64,000 bases of DNA from Flammulina velutipes (lineage: Eukaryota > Basidiomycota > Agaricomycetes > Agaricales > Physalacriaceae), in assembly GCA_011800155.1 (NCBI GenBank), contig CM022368.1:2666001-2730000 (forward strand). Direction: 5' to 3'. The translations under genes were made by a program, and so were the position numbers. The notes below the pieces were generated by a model that saw nothing but the letters and a program-made list of their open reading frames with translations, searched no databases and was not told the DNA's origin. Positions 34,342 through 46,470 of this stretch are shown in pieces; position 1 is the stretch's first letter; the number at the start of each line of letters is the position of its first letter.

Positions 34342-35003
34342 GGTGGGTTGGTGGAGGAGATTACATATAGGCAAAGCACTTATAAAGAGATACTAATAGA
34401 TTACGTCGATAACGAGAATGACGCCTCTGATGAAGGTGGCGCCTGCATTGGAGCTAAGTGTACAAGTCGATGTCATGAGGAACATCACGAAACCTGTGCC
34501 AGAAGAAAGAAGTATTCATGGTAGTTGGGCCATCAAGAGCAAGAGCAAGAATCACGCCTCAGTCTGCTAACCGTTAGATGTGTGGCGTACGCGTGTAAAT
34601 TATCGAAATTTTGCGTAGCAAGCGTTTTAGTACATTTATACATTTGTGGATTGGGAGCACTGTATTAGCTGCAATTTACACTTGCGCCACTCATCTTCAG
34701 AACTCATCTTGATACTCTTGAGATCGGACCTTCAGATAATATCGTGCATACATATCCTCGAGGTCTTCTCATCGTATCTTGGATACATATATAGACCAGC
34801 TTGGAATAACTTGAACGCGAAGCAAAAGCACCCAGGCAATCAGCATGGGTCTTGGGATCCATGTTATATACATATGGCCCTTGCTCCCGGACCGCCTTTC
34901 GCATACTATAAGTCGGCATTATCTCGGATGATGTTCACTTCCTCGTAGAAATCGTATTTAAGCTAAGCACTAGGCCCCAGCTATCCTCGCACTCATCCTC
35001 AGC
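34342..35003. other. Intergenic region between SnoaL-like and GH31 genes
   Basis: 662 bp with no supported gene. It should hold both divergent promoters. ORFs of about 70-100 codons here lack coding character. Confidence 0.45.
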
Positions 35004-38000
35004 ATGAAATTCAACGACGGGTTCTGGCTCCTCAAAAGTGGCGTAAAGCCCTATTACGCCCTCCAAGTAGCCAAAGCAGATCAGACAGATATAGGTGTTG
35101 ATCTGCACGTCTCGACGCGACCTATCAGGCATCGCGGAGATACGCTCGCGGGTACGCATCGATAATTCATGCCTCTTTTGATATTCAACCAAGTCCATCC
35201 CATCAGGCCCAGTCTTTTCTGTGAAAATCCATTCACCCACAGAAGGCGTCGTAGGCGTCAAGATCGAGCACTTCACTCGATTGGACACAGCTCCAGTAAT
35301 CCCTCTCTTCCCCGACGCCCCACCCATCAACAACGTCAACGTCGCTCGCGCCGAGGATGGATCTTATTCATTGGCCACCGCTGGTTTGACGGCTGTCGTG
35401 ACCCAGAACCCGTTCACTTTAACCTTCAAATCTCCGGAACGTATCTTGACCTCCTCTGGTGCAAAGCACATCGCCCTGTACGACGTGCCATTCAAATGGA
35501 CGCTGTCCTCCGCCTCGAACACGTCATGCTTGATGAACGACATCGGGTCCAACCCAATGCCTGAGCGGGAGCCAGAGATGGTCCGCTACCTGAGCGCGGA
35601 GCTCAATATCTCTCCGGGAGAGTTGATCTACGGTTTTGGGGAGCAGTTCGGCGCATTTGTGAAGAACGGTAAGACAATAGTTGGCATTGTTGGGACTGTG
35701 TTTGAACGTGACTTTTCGTAGGCCAGACAATCCGGTTGTGGAATCAAGGTGCGCGCCGCTGGATTCAGTCAACAAGGAGATGACTGACTGCCGTTAGATG
35801 GCGGCACATCCAGCGACCAGGCATACAAGTGTGTCCCCTTCTATATCACCAACCGGAACTACGGTGTCTTCATCAACAACCCTGGTGAAGTTGAGGTCGA
35901 GGTTGGGAGTGAAAAGGTTTCCAGAGTCAACATGTCTGTGGCCAACAGCAATTTGGAATACTTCGTGATCTACGGGGCGACGCCACTCGAGGTATCGACT
36001 TCGTCTGAGGCTTGTGTATGACACTGACATGGCGTGTGATAGATCTTGGAGCGTTATACGAGAATGACTGGTCGTCCAGCGTCAGTTACACAAATTCTAG
36101 AAAATTGCAAGGCGCAACTGACCACATTCTTCCCAGACTCCTTCCAAGTTGGACATTTGGGCTGTGGCTCTCTACGTCGTTCCTCACATCCTACTCCAGC
36201 GAGACAGTTTCCGGATTCTTGCAGGGTATGCAAGATAGACAATGCCCAGTTCGGGTGTTCCATCTTGACTGCTTCTGGATGAAACAGTATGAGTGGTTTG
36301 TCTTCCTTCTACCTTATCAATGAATGACAGCGCTGAGCTCGTTTATCATAGGTGTTCATTCACATTTGACCCAGATAATTTCCCCGACCCAAAGGCCTAT
36401 CTTTCCGAGATCAAGCAGAAGTACGGTGTCAAGATTTGCTTATGGAGTTGAGTGTACTATATGGTTATTGTATCAGAGCGTTTGTTGACATATATATATA
36501 ACAGTAAACCCTTACATTTCGCAGCTTTCGCCGATATTCAAGGAGGGGGTAGAGAACGACTACTTCATCAAGCGGAAGGATGGCTCCATCTGGCAGTGGG
36601 ACCTGTGGCAACCTGGTCAGTAAAAATGACATAGACATATACCCGGGAATTAAACACGGAAACTCACAGGTTTGGCGGTCGTCGATTTTACTAACCCTGC
36701 GGCGAGTGAGTGGTACAGTGATAGGCTCGCTGCTCTTCTTGATCTCGGTGTCGACTGCTTCAAGGTACGTCCCGTCTCTTCACCTTCCTCCGATAAAATT
36801 CATTCATCAGCACCTTAGACTGACTTTGGTAAACCTCTTCGCAATGTTGGAGATAACAAATGTGCTCACCGAGTTTTTCAAAGGCGAACGGATTCCGTAT
36901 GCCAACGTAGTCTTCCACGACGGCTCGAACCCAATGAACATGCACAACATGTACTCCGTCATCTACAACGAATTAGTCTTCAACCTCCTCAAGAAGCAAT
37001 TTGGTGACGGAGAGGCAGTTCTCTTCGCCAGAGCAGCATTTGCTGGTGGTCAGCGGTACGAATTCGCACTATGCACTTGTATAGTTTGAAAGCTGACGTT
37101 CTCCAAGTTTCCCTGTGCACTGGGGTGGTGACTGCGAGTCTACCTGGGAGGCCATGGCTGAGACAATCCGAGGCTGCCTGTCTTTAACGTCCTCCGGATT
37201 CGGATTCGCATCGCACGACATTGGCGGTTTCGAGGTGAGCCGGCTTGTGCTTTCGCCAATTCTGCTCATATTCACGGGTTCGATTAGGGACATCCCCCAC
37301 CAGAGATTTACCAGCGTTGGGTTGCCTTTGGTCTCTTTTCTTCTCACTCACGATTGCACGGTTCATCGTCGTATCGCGTACCATGGCAGTATGGGGAAGA
37401 CGCGGCGAAGAATATGTCCAAGTTCTTGAACGCGAAGCACGAGCTGATGCCGTATCTATATCAACTGGTGAGTATATTAGTGCAACAATGGGTCTCAAAC
37501 TCACAGAGACAACGAGGCTATCGAGTCTCATAAAACTGGTGCTCCCGTCCAACGAGCAATGTTCTTGGAGTTCCCCGATGATCGAACGACACATCACCTT
37601 GATCAACAGTACATGTTGGGTCCGTCTTTGCTAGTGGCGCCAGTGTTCGTTCCATTGGGAGAGGAGACTGAGTACTACATCCCAGCGGGGAAGTGGACCT
37701 ATTACTGGGACCGGACCAGAACGGTAGAGGGTCCTATTTGGATACGTGAACATGTCCCACTCGACGAGATTCCGGTCTGGGTGCGTCCTGGGACTGTTCT
37801 GTGCACGGGTCCACCCGGAGTTGGGTGTCCGGATTACGACTACCACCAAAGGCTCGATGTCAACGCATTTGGTGTCGAAGAGGGCCAGGTCATTGAGGTC
37901 AAAGTTCCAGGCAAGAAGGGAGTCGAACCAGTTGCAGTGCTGCATGTTAAACGAGAGGGCGGCAAGCTAAGTGTTTCTGTTGCTGAAGGAGAATGCCAGT

Positions 38001-38020
38001 ACAATTTGGTGGGAGCGTAG
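35004..38020 (+). CDS. Glycoside hydrolase family 31, alpha-xylosidase-like
   Basis: Intracellular-type GH31 enzyme (no signal peptide) of roughly 750 residues, expected to release alpha-xylose from xyloglucan oligosaccharides. Start [14 protein letters not shown] matches the family N-terminus. Visible motifs: [60 protein letters not shown], the nucleophile motif [21 protein letters not shown] and the acid/base region [10 protein letters not shown]. The C-terminal beta domain has [12 protein letters not shown] and I-P-V-W-V-R-P-G. The nucleophile Asp sits in a 10-nt microexon. Ends N-L-V-G-A, TAG 38018-38020. Alpha-glucosidase is a less likely alternative. Confidence 0.9.
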
Positions 38021-38070
38021 AGGAGGGGAGAATGCCGTAAATTGAAGCCACAATGTATTAACAGCTAGTG

Positions 38071-38400
38071 TCATGAATCGGCATAAAAGTCCTTTATTGC
38101 TTCTTCTCGTTTTGAGACGCGAACCTTGGCTTCCTCGCGATTACGGCTACCACGCTTCAAGCTCTGGAAGAGAATGAGTAGTAGAATATGTCAGTGAAAG
38201 AGGCTGACCTCGCCATGCAAACACTTGCTGAGCTGATTCTTCTGGTTATTACAAACACCAGTGAATTTTGCTGTCCAGTTGGAACCATGACATTGTTCTA
38301 GTGCTTCTATGAAGTCCTTGCATGCTAAGGCCTGTTATAAACGAATCAACGCGAAGAATATCGACGAACCTAGTCGTTTGTCGGACAACTGTGGGTGCAT
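38071..38400 (-). CDS. CMC2: Twin CX9C mitochondrial protein, COX assembly factor CMC2
   Basis: A 79-residue protein in three exons. The first exon is M-H-P-Q-L-S-D-K-R-L, and the first intron must use the acceptor CCTTAG to give A-C-K-D-F-I-E-A-L-E-Q-C-H. Then comes W-T-A-K-F-T-G-V-C-N-N-Q-K-N-Q-L-S-K-C-L, giving two CX9C motifs. The last exon, S-L-K-R-G-S-R-N-R-E-E-A-K, ends F-Y-A-D-S. The opening M-H-P-Q-L and the C..FI.AL..CH / G.CN..K..L..CL pattern are those of Cmc2, an intermembrane-space protein needed for cytochrome c oxidase assembly, imported through the Mia40 disulfide relay. Only 50 bp separate it from the GH31 stop, the two genes converging. Confidence 0.88.
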
Positions 38401-39350
38401 CTTGACAAGAGCATTCGGCAACTTCCGACTCTCATTTACTCGAATTATGTAATACAACAGACAGCGGTGGCATATGAATCTACAGAATCGTATAGGAGTC
38501 TGAAGCTTATACATAGTTCATAGTTTGGTACATGAAAAGCGTAATGTTTGTCCTACTGTCTCCTCCAGGTGCGGGACAACATCAGATAGGGGCAGAATAA
38601 GACAAACCTGCTCCTCCATTTCGAGAACCTCAAAAACCCCAACACAAAGGGCGACAGGACAAAGTAAATCAGTAGAGATTGAATGACTTCAGAGCTCACA
38701 TAAAGCCACTTTGATCCCCTATATCATTTGGGAGCCCTAATTTATGCGCCATTCAGTAAAAACAAGGATGTATAAGTTGTAGTATGGTCACCTATGTTGC
38801 TCGTAGTTATGCTGCTCAGCGAGAGCTTTTGAGATTATGAATGATGTAGCACAAATGCAAGAGTGATCTGTTTCAATCCAATCATCTTCCAGTCAGCTGG
38901 GAAGCCTGAACAAAATAAGATGAAAGAAAGACAGAGAATGAGGATAGCGAGTCCCAATCGATGGAAGCATTCTGTGGCGTCGTATCGGACCCTCAGCCTC
39001 GCTCGTTCCAAGGCCAAGAAGCTTGCTACATCTGAATAATTGGTAGACGCCTGGGTTAGACATGAGGAGAAAAAGTTCGGTCACCTGAGTGAACTTCCAA
39101 GTTCGCGAAGCATGCGAGTACCATGACAGTCGCGTGTATTGAATATTGCAGGAAGGTTTTGTACGTATACACGTCCGGAGCTCACAGCGGATATTACTGT
39201 ATTTCAACTGTATTCACTGTGACTGTGGTTCGAAGCTCGAGCCTCATGTTACTGCGCAGATCAGATAGCAGACAGATACACAACTTGACAAGGCGTACAC
39301 ATTTATTTTTTCGTCCCAATTGTATCCTACAACATATGCAATGTACAAAT
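38401..39350. other. Gene-poor intergenic stretch
   Basis: 950 bp with no supported coding sequence on either strand. Includes the CMC2 promoter next to 38400 and the 3' UTR of the NDK gene. Frames of up to about 100 codons lack a domain or splice partners. Confidence 0.5.
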
Positions 39351-40022
39351 CTAGTTGGTCTCCAAGACCCAGCTCTCCAAGGCGCTGGTCCATTGGGTGA
39401 CACCGTCGGGGAACCAGCTATGCAAGATTGATGATCAGCGACGCGTCGTTTTGACGCGATTGTGACTTACAGAGCGATTTCCTTCTCGGCACTCTCGACA
39501 GAGTCGGAGCCGTGGCAGATGTTACGTCCAACAGAAAGGCAGAAGTCACCACGGATGGAACCTGGAAAGTACGTTAGACCGAGATAGAAGACGATATTTA
39601 TATGTCGTACCAACGGGGGAGGCGAGGGGGTTGGTAGCACCGAGCATGACACGGCCAGTTTTGACTGCATCGAGACCTTGCCACACCATCGCGACGACGG
39701 GGCCAGCAGCCATGTACTTGACGAGACCGGGGAAGAAGGGCTTTCCCTTGAGATCAGCGTAGTCTGCGAATGCACAAGTTAGGCGGTGAAAGGCCGTTGT
39801 GAGTGAGCGTGCATACGCTTCTCGAGGTGCTCTTCGGTCGCGTGGACCAACTTCAAGGCAACAAGCTTGAAGCCACGCTCTTCAAAGCGGGCGATGATCT
39901 TGCCAACGAGTCCACGCTGGACACCGTCGGGCTGGACGACGAGGAAGAGGTTAGCATCGTCGCGCACATCGACGACGAGGACATGCCTTGATCATGATAT
40001 AAGTGCGCTCCTGGAAAGACAT
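39351..40022 (-). CDS. YNK1: Nucleoside diphosphate kinase
   Basis: Moves the gamma-phosphate between nucleoside triphosphates and diphosphates through a phospho-His intermediate. Start [12 protein letters not shown] continues, only if a GC-AG intron (39932-39986) is removed, into [13 protein letters not shown], the invariant N-terminus. Later motifs are [10 protein letters not shown], the exon starting G-A-T-N-P-L-A-S-P, and the active-site loop [10 protein letters not shown] with the catalytic His. The chain ends V-L-E-T-N, about 150 residues, normal length. Four or five exons. The gene diverges from QCR7 with 170 bp between the start codons. Confidence 0.95.
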
Positions 40023-40192
40023 GGCTGGATGAGATGAGAGGCGGAAGGAGAGATGGATGGGATCGATAGCCAGACGCGAATCTTTTTTTAATATCAAGTG
40101 CCCCCAGGCTATTGCCGGCCGAAGGAAACACGGACAAATATGACCCGAGAACGGCCGCAACGACGTCCGCCACTTGTTCTCTAACCATAATA

Positions 40193-40728
40193 ATGTTCGG
40201 CCCTATGAGCGCCTCGCTGGCGCCTTACATCCAATCCTCCAAGACTCTCTCTCGCTGGATAAAACCGATAGCCCACTGGTACACAAACCTCGCCGGCTAC
40301 CGCAAATACGGCTTCAAGTACGACGACCTACGTGCGTTTTTGTGTGCTCAAATACCACGTCCTATCTGACTGGGCCGGGCTTTCCAGTTATTGAAGAGCG
40401 GGAGGATGTTCAGCGCGTATGCTTGCATTTTTAGTTCGTTGGACGCCAGTACTAAATGTCTCCAGGCTTTGGGACGCCTGACCCCCGAAGAGGCGTACGC
40501 GCGCGCGTACCGTCTCAAACGTGCGTCGCATACCAGTGTACTGCACCAGAATCTGCCCAAGGAGCAATGGACGAAGCCAGAAGAGGTGCGTCTGCTGTTA
40601 CTGTCAAGCTATCCCTATTCACCTCATCATTACAGGATGTCCGCTACCTTGAACCCCATGTGAGGGCCGTCGAGAAGGAGGACAAGGAGAGGGCGTACTG
40701 GGACAACTTGACCGTTACAAGGAAATAG
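40193..40728 (+). CDS. QCR7: Cytochrome bc1 complex subunit 7
   Basis: Small matrix-facing subunit of respiratory complex III. Start M-F-G-P-M-S-A-S-L-A-P-Y-I, then W-Y-T-N-L-A-G-Y-R-K-Y-G-F-K-Y-D-D-L, E-E-R-E-D-V-Q-R-A-L-G-R-L, the highly conserved A-Y-A-R-A-Y-R-L-K-R-A-S, and L-P-K-E-Q-W-T-K-P-E-E-D. After the fourth exon it ends L-T-V-T-R-K, TAG 40726-40728. About 126 residues in four exons with introns near 50 nt, normal size for the family. Divergent from NDK, so the two share a short promoter. Confidence 0.95.
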
Positions 40729-40866
40729 TCATTTCCAATATAGAACTCGCTGCACTCTCTCTGGCCAATGACAGTCTCTCAATATCAACACATCGATTCT
40801 GAACAACTCTATTTCAATGGTACAGCTCTAAAATTACTTCACTACTTCTCCTTCATCGTTCAGGCT

Positions 40867-43530
40867 CTACAACGTGAATGCCTTGACAAGAGGAGAGACG
40901 ATCTCGCCGCCCTTCTTCTTGTAAAAGTCAACAACCTTCTTGCCAACAATCGCGATATCTACAAAAAAAATTCAGCAGGTGGAAAGGCGACAACATTGCA
41001 TAAGAACTCACTGCTGCCGGTGATACCGAACTTCTCATACACCTTCTGGTAAGGACCAGATGCACCCCACGCAGGCAGACCGTACTGCTCGTGGCTGTAC
41101 TTTTGCCATCCAACGGTCGACAACGCTTCGAGCGACAGGATAGGAGCGCCGCTCCTCAACACGCTCAGTCTGTATTCCTCGGATTGCTGATCAAACACCA
41201 GCCAGCAGGGAATGGAGACGACACGGGTCTTGATACCCTCAGCCTTCAGCTTAGAGGCAGCCTCGACGGCGATGCTGACTTCACTACCAGAGCTGACAAT
41301 GGTCAACGCCTCGCCTTGCTCTTCATGCACAACATAACCGCCCTTCAACGCATTCTCGATCGTCGAGCCCTCAAGGTTGGGGAGGTTCTGGCGGGAGAGA
41401 GAAAGGATGGAGGGAGTCCGCTTGGCGCTAATGGCCCAGTAGTATGCTGCTGAGGTCTCGTTACCATCAGCAGGGCGCCAGAAAGCAAGGTTGGGAGTGG
41501 CACGGAAGTGGACGGCGGTCTCGACAGGCTGATGGGTGGGTCCATCCTCACCCAAACCGATGGAGTCGTGAGTGGCCACCCAGATGACGGAGTGTCCACT
41601 GAGAGCGGACAACCTCACAGCACCAGCAGCGTATGATACAAAGTTCTGATCAAGTCAATTAGTATAATCTCATGGGCCGGGAAGGAACGGTCATACCAAG
41701 AAAGTGGCCACAAATGGCACAATTCCACCATATGCTGACAAGCCGTTGGCGATGGCTCCCATGGCGTGCTCACGTACACCGTAGCGGATGTAGGTGCCAG
41801 AGTAGTCGCCCAAACCAGTGCTGGGTGGCTGGAAGTCAACGCTTCCCTTGACCTTAGTCAAGTTGCTTCCGGTCAAATCGGCAGATCCACCCAACAAGTC
41901 GGGGAGGACGGGCGCGATAGCGGTCAACGCGATTTCGGAGAGTTTTCGGGAGGCCTGAGCAGCATCGGAGACCTTGTACACCGGGAGGTTTTTCTCCCAA
42001 CCCTTGGGAAGTTCGCCAGAGATACGCCTGGTGAGTTCGGCGTGTTCCTTGGGGTACTTCTTGCCGTACTCGGCGACCAGAGTGTTCCACTTCTCCTCAA
42101 GAGCAGCGCCGCGAACGCCAACTTCGTTGTAGGCAGCATATGTCTCTTGCGGGACGTAGAAGCTCTGATCAGGAAGGTTGAACTTTGCTTTCAGTTGGGA
42201 GATATCATCGGCCTTGAGGGCTGGTGACAAGGTAAATCATGACATGGCATGTAATCAAAGTACGCGACTTACGTGCACCGTGAACTCCGTGAGTTCCTTG
42301 TTGCTTGGAACCGAACCCGATGGTGGTCTTGAGGCGAATAATGGTGGGCTTGGTGTTTTTGGTACGAGCAGTGGCAATCGACTCGTAAATAGCGGCAAGG
42401 TCACTGAATGATGATTGAATATAAGTCTCGCGAAGCTAGGGCGGGACGTACCTGTCACCATTGTCGACGTGGAGGACCTGCCATCCGTACGACAAGAAAC
42501 GCTGCTCGACGTTCTCAGTGAAGGCGACGGCAGTGTCACCATCAATAGAGATGTCTATGACACATGTTAGCTGGAATCTAATATTGCGTGCTCCCGCACT
42601 CACGGTTGTCGTCGTAGATCTGAGAACGATTGAGAAACCTTCCAAGTAGTCAAACTAGAAGGGACTTACAACGATCAGGTTGCCGAGTTGCAAGTGTCCA
42701 GCCAAACTGGCAGCTTCGCTAGCAACACCCTCCATGAGACAACCATCACCGGTGAAAACTGAATAGAGTTAGCTGGAAATGTGTTGCTGGGGCAAGATGG
42801 CGCGGACCGTAGGTGAAGTTGTTGATGAGGTCGAATCCATCCTTGTTGTAAACCGCAGCGAGGTGGGCCTGGGCGATAGCCAAACCGACACCATTGGCAA
42901 AGCCTTGGCCAAGAGGACCAGTGGTGACCTCAATACCTAACTCCCGTCGTTAGCCGAGGAAGATAATGGGGTATGTCAGACACACCATCAGTGTGGCCGA
43001 ACTCAGGATGACCAGGAGTCTTGGAGTCGATCTGGCGGAAAGCCTTAAGGTCGTCCATAGACAACTTGTATCCCAATAGATGAAGGAGGACATATTGGAG
43101 GGCGCAGCTGTAGAGATGATTTGTATAGATCAATCAAGATGGATAGATGAATACATACGCATGCCTAAAGATTGAATTGAGTACCGTTCAAGGGGAGAAA
43201 ATAATTGCGACTGACCCGTTAGAAAGCACGAATCGATCCCTGTTGAACCACTTTGAGCTCTTTGGGTTGGCGTTCACGAACCTGTTGGATGTGAGATCCA
43301 GGTCGACGACGATTATCGGTGATTTTACCGGGAAAATAGGACGTGAGCGACGGGGGCCATACCCATCGGGGCACCTGCGCCGACGAAGTGCTTAGTGATA
43401 CGCTCGTTGTGCACGACGACGACGATAACATACCTGGATGGCCAGAGTTTGCCTTTGCGACGACATCGGCGGCGAGAGCGCGGATGGTCGCGATAGAGAT
43501 ATCGTCAAACTGGTTGGGAACGAAGGACAT
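40867..43530 (-). CDS. TKL1: Transketolase
   Basis: Thiamine-diphosphate enzyme of the non-oxidative pentose phosphate pathway, about 685 residues in the cytosol. N-terminal [10 protein letters not shown], then A-N-S-G-H-P-G and, across an intron, G-A-P-M-G-M-A-P. The body has [13 protein letters not shown] (in reverse frame), [21 protein letters not shown] sequence, [15 protein letters not shown] at the start of the pyrimidine domain, [16 protein letters not shown] and S-G-S-E-V-S-I-A near the end. Last codons K-A-F-T-L then TAG at 40867-40869. About eight exons, all joined by ordinary short introns. Intact by eye; a single clear copy in the window. Confidence 0.95.
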
Positions 43531-43674
43531 GACGGTTAAAGAGAAAGATGTGTCCGCCAACAAGGCAAATTATATGTACCCAGCCCCGAGTGAATTCTGC
43601 CCCAAAATGGGTAGAAAAAAGTAATTGCAATCGTTCAGCGCGTTTACTGAATATAAATTATGGTCAGCTGGATA

Positions 43675-44885
43675 TTACAGCTTCATAGTGCCTTTCGCGC
43701 CAGCGCCCGTCTCCTTCCACCACGATTTCTTTACAGGAACACCTTTTGGCGATGCGCCACCGCGTTTTGTTACAATCGTCGACAATCCAGAGCTCACTCC
43801 CTTTCTCCCACCACCAGGATGCTCTTCGTTGTCCTCGTCGTCGTCGGGCTTCTTCCTCTTTTTGCTCGGCAGTTGCTGCTTACTACCTTTTTCCCACTCT
43901 TTCCGATGGATCCTATAGACCGCCATCGTGGCCCGGGCATCCGTCAACTATCGGACCGTAAGACGGACAGAATGAATTTCATCTCGAGAGAGCACGTACA
44001 CTTGAATGTTCGCCATCTTGTATGGCTATTCCGAGCTCTTGTTGCACCAAGTTTCTTAACGCAACAAAGCGGCTCTTGCAGACTTTGAATTTTCCGGCGT
44101 AGTATTGTGTATCCCTCGTTTGGTGGCGCGGATGCGAGAGTAATAGTACCTGGAATGGTGTTAGCAGGGGACCAACGTCAATCGGGCGTGCGTACCTTTA
44201 AATCATTGTGCACGGCATGTCCGACTAGTATTCGGTCCGTTAAGAGGTCCGCCACGCGTTTTTGCACTTCTTCAAATGGCTTGGCTACAGACGGTGTTAA
44301 ATTCATCAGTTAAGTGCAATCCATTGACGTACCCTTGTGCATATCCGACTCTCTGATACCACTATATCGCGTCCGATAATCCACCACTCGTTCTCGTTGA
44401 CGGACAAACTCGTCCAATATGGTTGCGCCGTGAAAGTTGACGATAGTAACGCGAGCAAGGGATGACTCTGAACCATCCAAGCCGACACCCACCATTTCAC
44501 AATCGATGCAAAGAAATTTACCTGGACTGGACACAAAGCTCAGTATAAGCTGGGTTGAGAATAAATGACTTACAGCGTCTGCTGCTCAGTGTAAGTCAAC
44601 TCCCCCGCAATCATACTGCGAAGACCACTGAGAGACTCTCCATTCTTCAAATCCGATGTAGATGCGATAGGTTCTTCAGGCTGAGCGAGAGCAGCAAATG
44701 AATTCGCACTCGGCGAGCGTTCATGATCGAGCTTCCTCCGTTTTTTTGCATGGTCATCTTTTGGTTTGGGTAGAGTCTTGGAAAAGTTCAGAAATTCGCT
44801 GCTTTTGAGTGATACAAGCAGAAGATACCTTTCGAAGAACAAGCCAATTACTCGATGCTCGTTTTGCGAGAGATGGAGACGACAT
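43675..44885 (-). CDS. REX4: RNA exonuclease 4
   Basis: Nucleolar DEDDh 3'-5' exonuclease involved in pre-rRNA processing. The N-terminal [17 protein letters not shown] is spliced to a basic linker ([13 protein letters not shown]-like). The catalytic domain has [12 protein letters not shown] (Asp/Glu pair), [12 protein letters not shown] and, near the end, [14 protein letters not shown] (DEDDh His/Asp). The C-terminal tail is Lys-rich with K-K-R-K-K-P-D-D-D, ending K-G-T-M-K-L, TAA 43675-43677. Five or six exons. An intron lies just before the F-L-C-I-D motif (L-P-G-K-F after joining). It lies head to tail after transketolase with 144 bp between. Confidence 0.92.
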
Positions 44886-45219
44886 TATCAAATTACGTAA
44901 CTTAAATTGACCAAAAAGAGGCGTATCGGTAATTGCCGAAGTTCTACGCCACATGCTAACTTAGCTACACTGTACTGACAATTCGGCGGCGGGATTGGCG
45001 GCCGATCGGATTACTTAGAAGTTGGAAGTTCAAGGGGATTCATGAGGCTCTGGCTTCTAGATGGTCGACGTATGAATACGAAAGGGAACATCAAGATTCT
45101 GAACTTCAGAGAAGGAGCGGTCCGCCGGCACCGCGGGCCCGAAAAGCATGTACACGCGAAAAAATCCCTCAATTGTAGTATGTATGTATAGATTGTTACA
45201 TTGAATGCTTGATGTTTGT
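44886..45219. other. Intergenic region, REX4 promoter and SDR 3' side
   Basis: 334 bp with no supported gene; both flanking genes are on the minus strand. Should contain the REX4 promoter. Confidence 0.4.
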
Positions 45220-46421
45220 TTACCACGCATGGTGCCCACCGTCGACAAGGATGCTAGATAAAGATTTGATCAGCGCGTAGAAAATAGACGAGCAGGAAAG
45301 AACGTACTCGCTCCCTGTGCAATACGATGAAGCATCGCTCGCCAACCAAGCGACAATACCCCGCATTTCATCCAGCCTACCTATCCGGTTTGAAGGGTTG
45401 AGGCTCGACCAGTGTTCCAGCATCTCGGGTTGTGTGTCGAGATACTGCGCTGTTAATCTGAAGTCCTCGTGAGTTCTAGAAGACGTCCGGGAGGGAATGT
45501 ATCACTCACGGCGTGTAGATATGACCAGGTGAGATGGTATTGATACGGATGCCCTCCTGGGCGAGCTCACATGCCATGCTACGGCACATTTGCAAGACGG
45601 CGGATTTACTCGTGTTGTAGGGCACCCATTGTTGGCCCTAGAGGTCCGTTCGTAAGTACGCCAGTAAGATGAAGGTCACCAGACGAATGCACGTACGCGA
45701 TTCTGTATCGACCCACTCATGGACGCAATCATGATAATGCTCCCCTTGGTCTTGAAACGCCTCATCTGGCGACCAACCGCCTGTGCTGTGAAAAGCACGC
45801 CATTGGTGTTGACGTCCATAACCTGAGTGAATGTATCGTCAGCCGGGTCCGCCATACATCGAAGCTCAATAGACTTACCTGTCTGAACGTCTCAGCGGGG
45901 TACTCCAAACAGTCGATGTTCGGCTTCAAGATACCCGCCGCAGCCACGCACGCGTCCATCCGACCCTCCTTGTCCCCAATCTCCTCCACCGCCTTCCACA
46001 CCCTCTGCTGATCTGTCACGTCGACGGATACATACTCTAAGCGCGAGTTGATATTCATCTTCTCCACATAATCGCGCGTTGTCGTCCATGATTCCGAGGG
46101 GGTAGGGGATAGGTCTAAGCAGTAGACAGCGCGCGCACCGAGCTCGCACAGTGCTAACGCCATCTCGAGGCCGATACCGCCATTTGCACCAGTGACGACA
46201 GCGACGCGGTCTGTCAGCGCGAACTCGTCAAAGATCTTGGGTTTGGGGATTATGGAGGGGTCTTTGGCCGCGGCGAGGGCAGCTTTGACACCTAATGGTG
46301 CCAGGGGAGACACGGATTGCTCTCGAGGAGCAGAGACACGAAGAGACGTGGAGAACGCTGCAGAGCGAGTTGCACGAACGGCGAGAGAACGAGCAGATCG
46401 GTTTATAGTTGTGCGTAGCAT
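45220..46421 (-). CDS. Short-chain dehydrogenase/reductase with mitochondrial-type leader
   Basis: Classical SDR of about 320-330 residues using NAD(P)H. The N-terminus M-L-R-T-T-I-N-R-S-A-R-S-L-A-V-R-A-T-R-S followed by A-A-F-S-T-S-L-R is Arg/Ser-rich and looks like a mitochondrial presequence. The Rossmann loop is V-V-T-G-A-N-G-G-I-G-L-E; later A-A-A-G-I-L-K-P, I-I-M-I-A-S-M-S-G (catalytic Ser), V-P-Y-N-T-S-K-S-A-V (Tyr/Lys) and I-S-P-G-H-I-Y-T. The end reads D-I-L-V-D-G-G-H-H-A-W. The pattern is closest to fungal sorbose/mannitol-type reductases; the substrate is not established. Introns near 45640, 45700, 45840 and 45250. TATATAAAGA lies about 40 bp upstream of the ATG. Confidence 0.88.
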
Positions 46422-46460
46422 GATAGGGGGTGGTTGGTTTCTCGGTGAGAAACACTCTGG

Positions 46461-46470
46461 TCTTTATATA
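46461..46470 (-). promoter_or_regulatory. TATA-like box of the SDR gene
   Basis: Minus strand TATATAAAGA, 40-49 bp upstream of the start codon at 46421. Confidence 0.45.
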
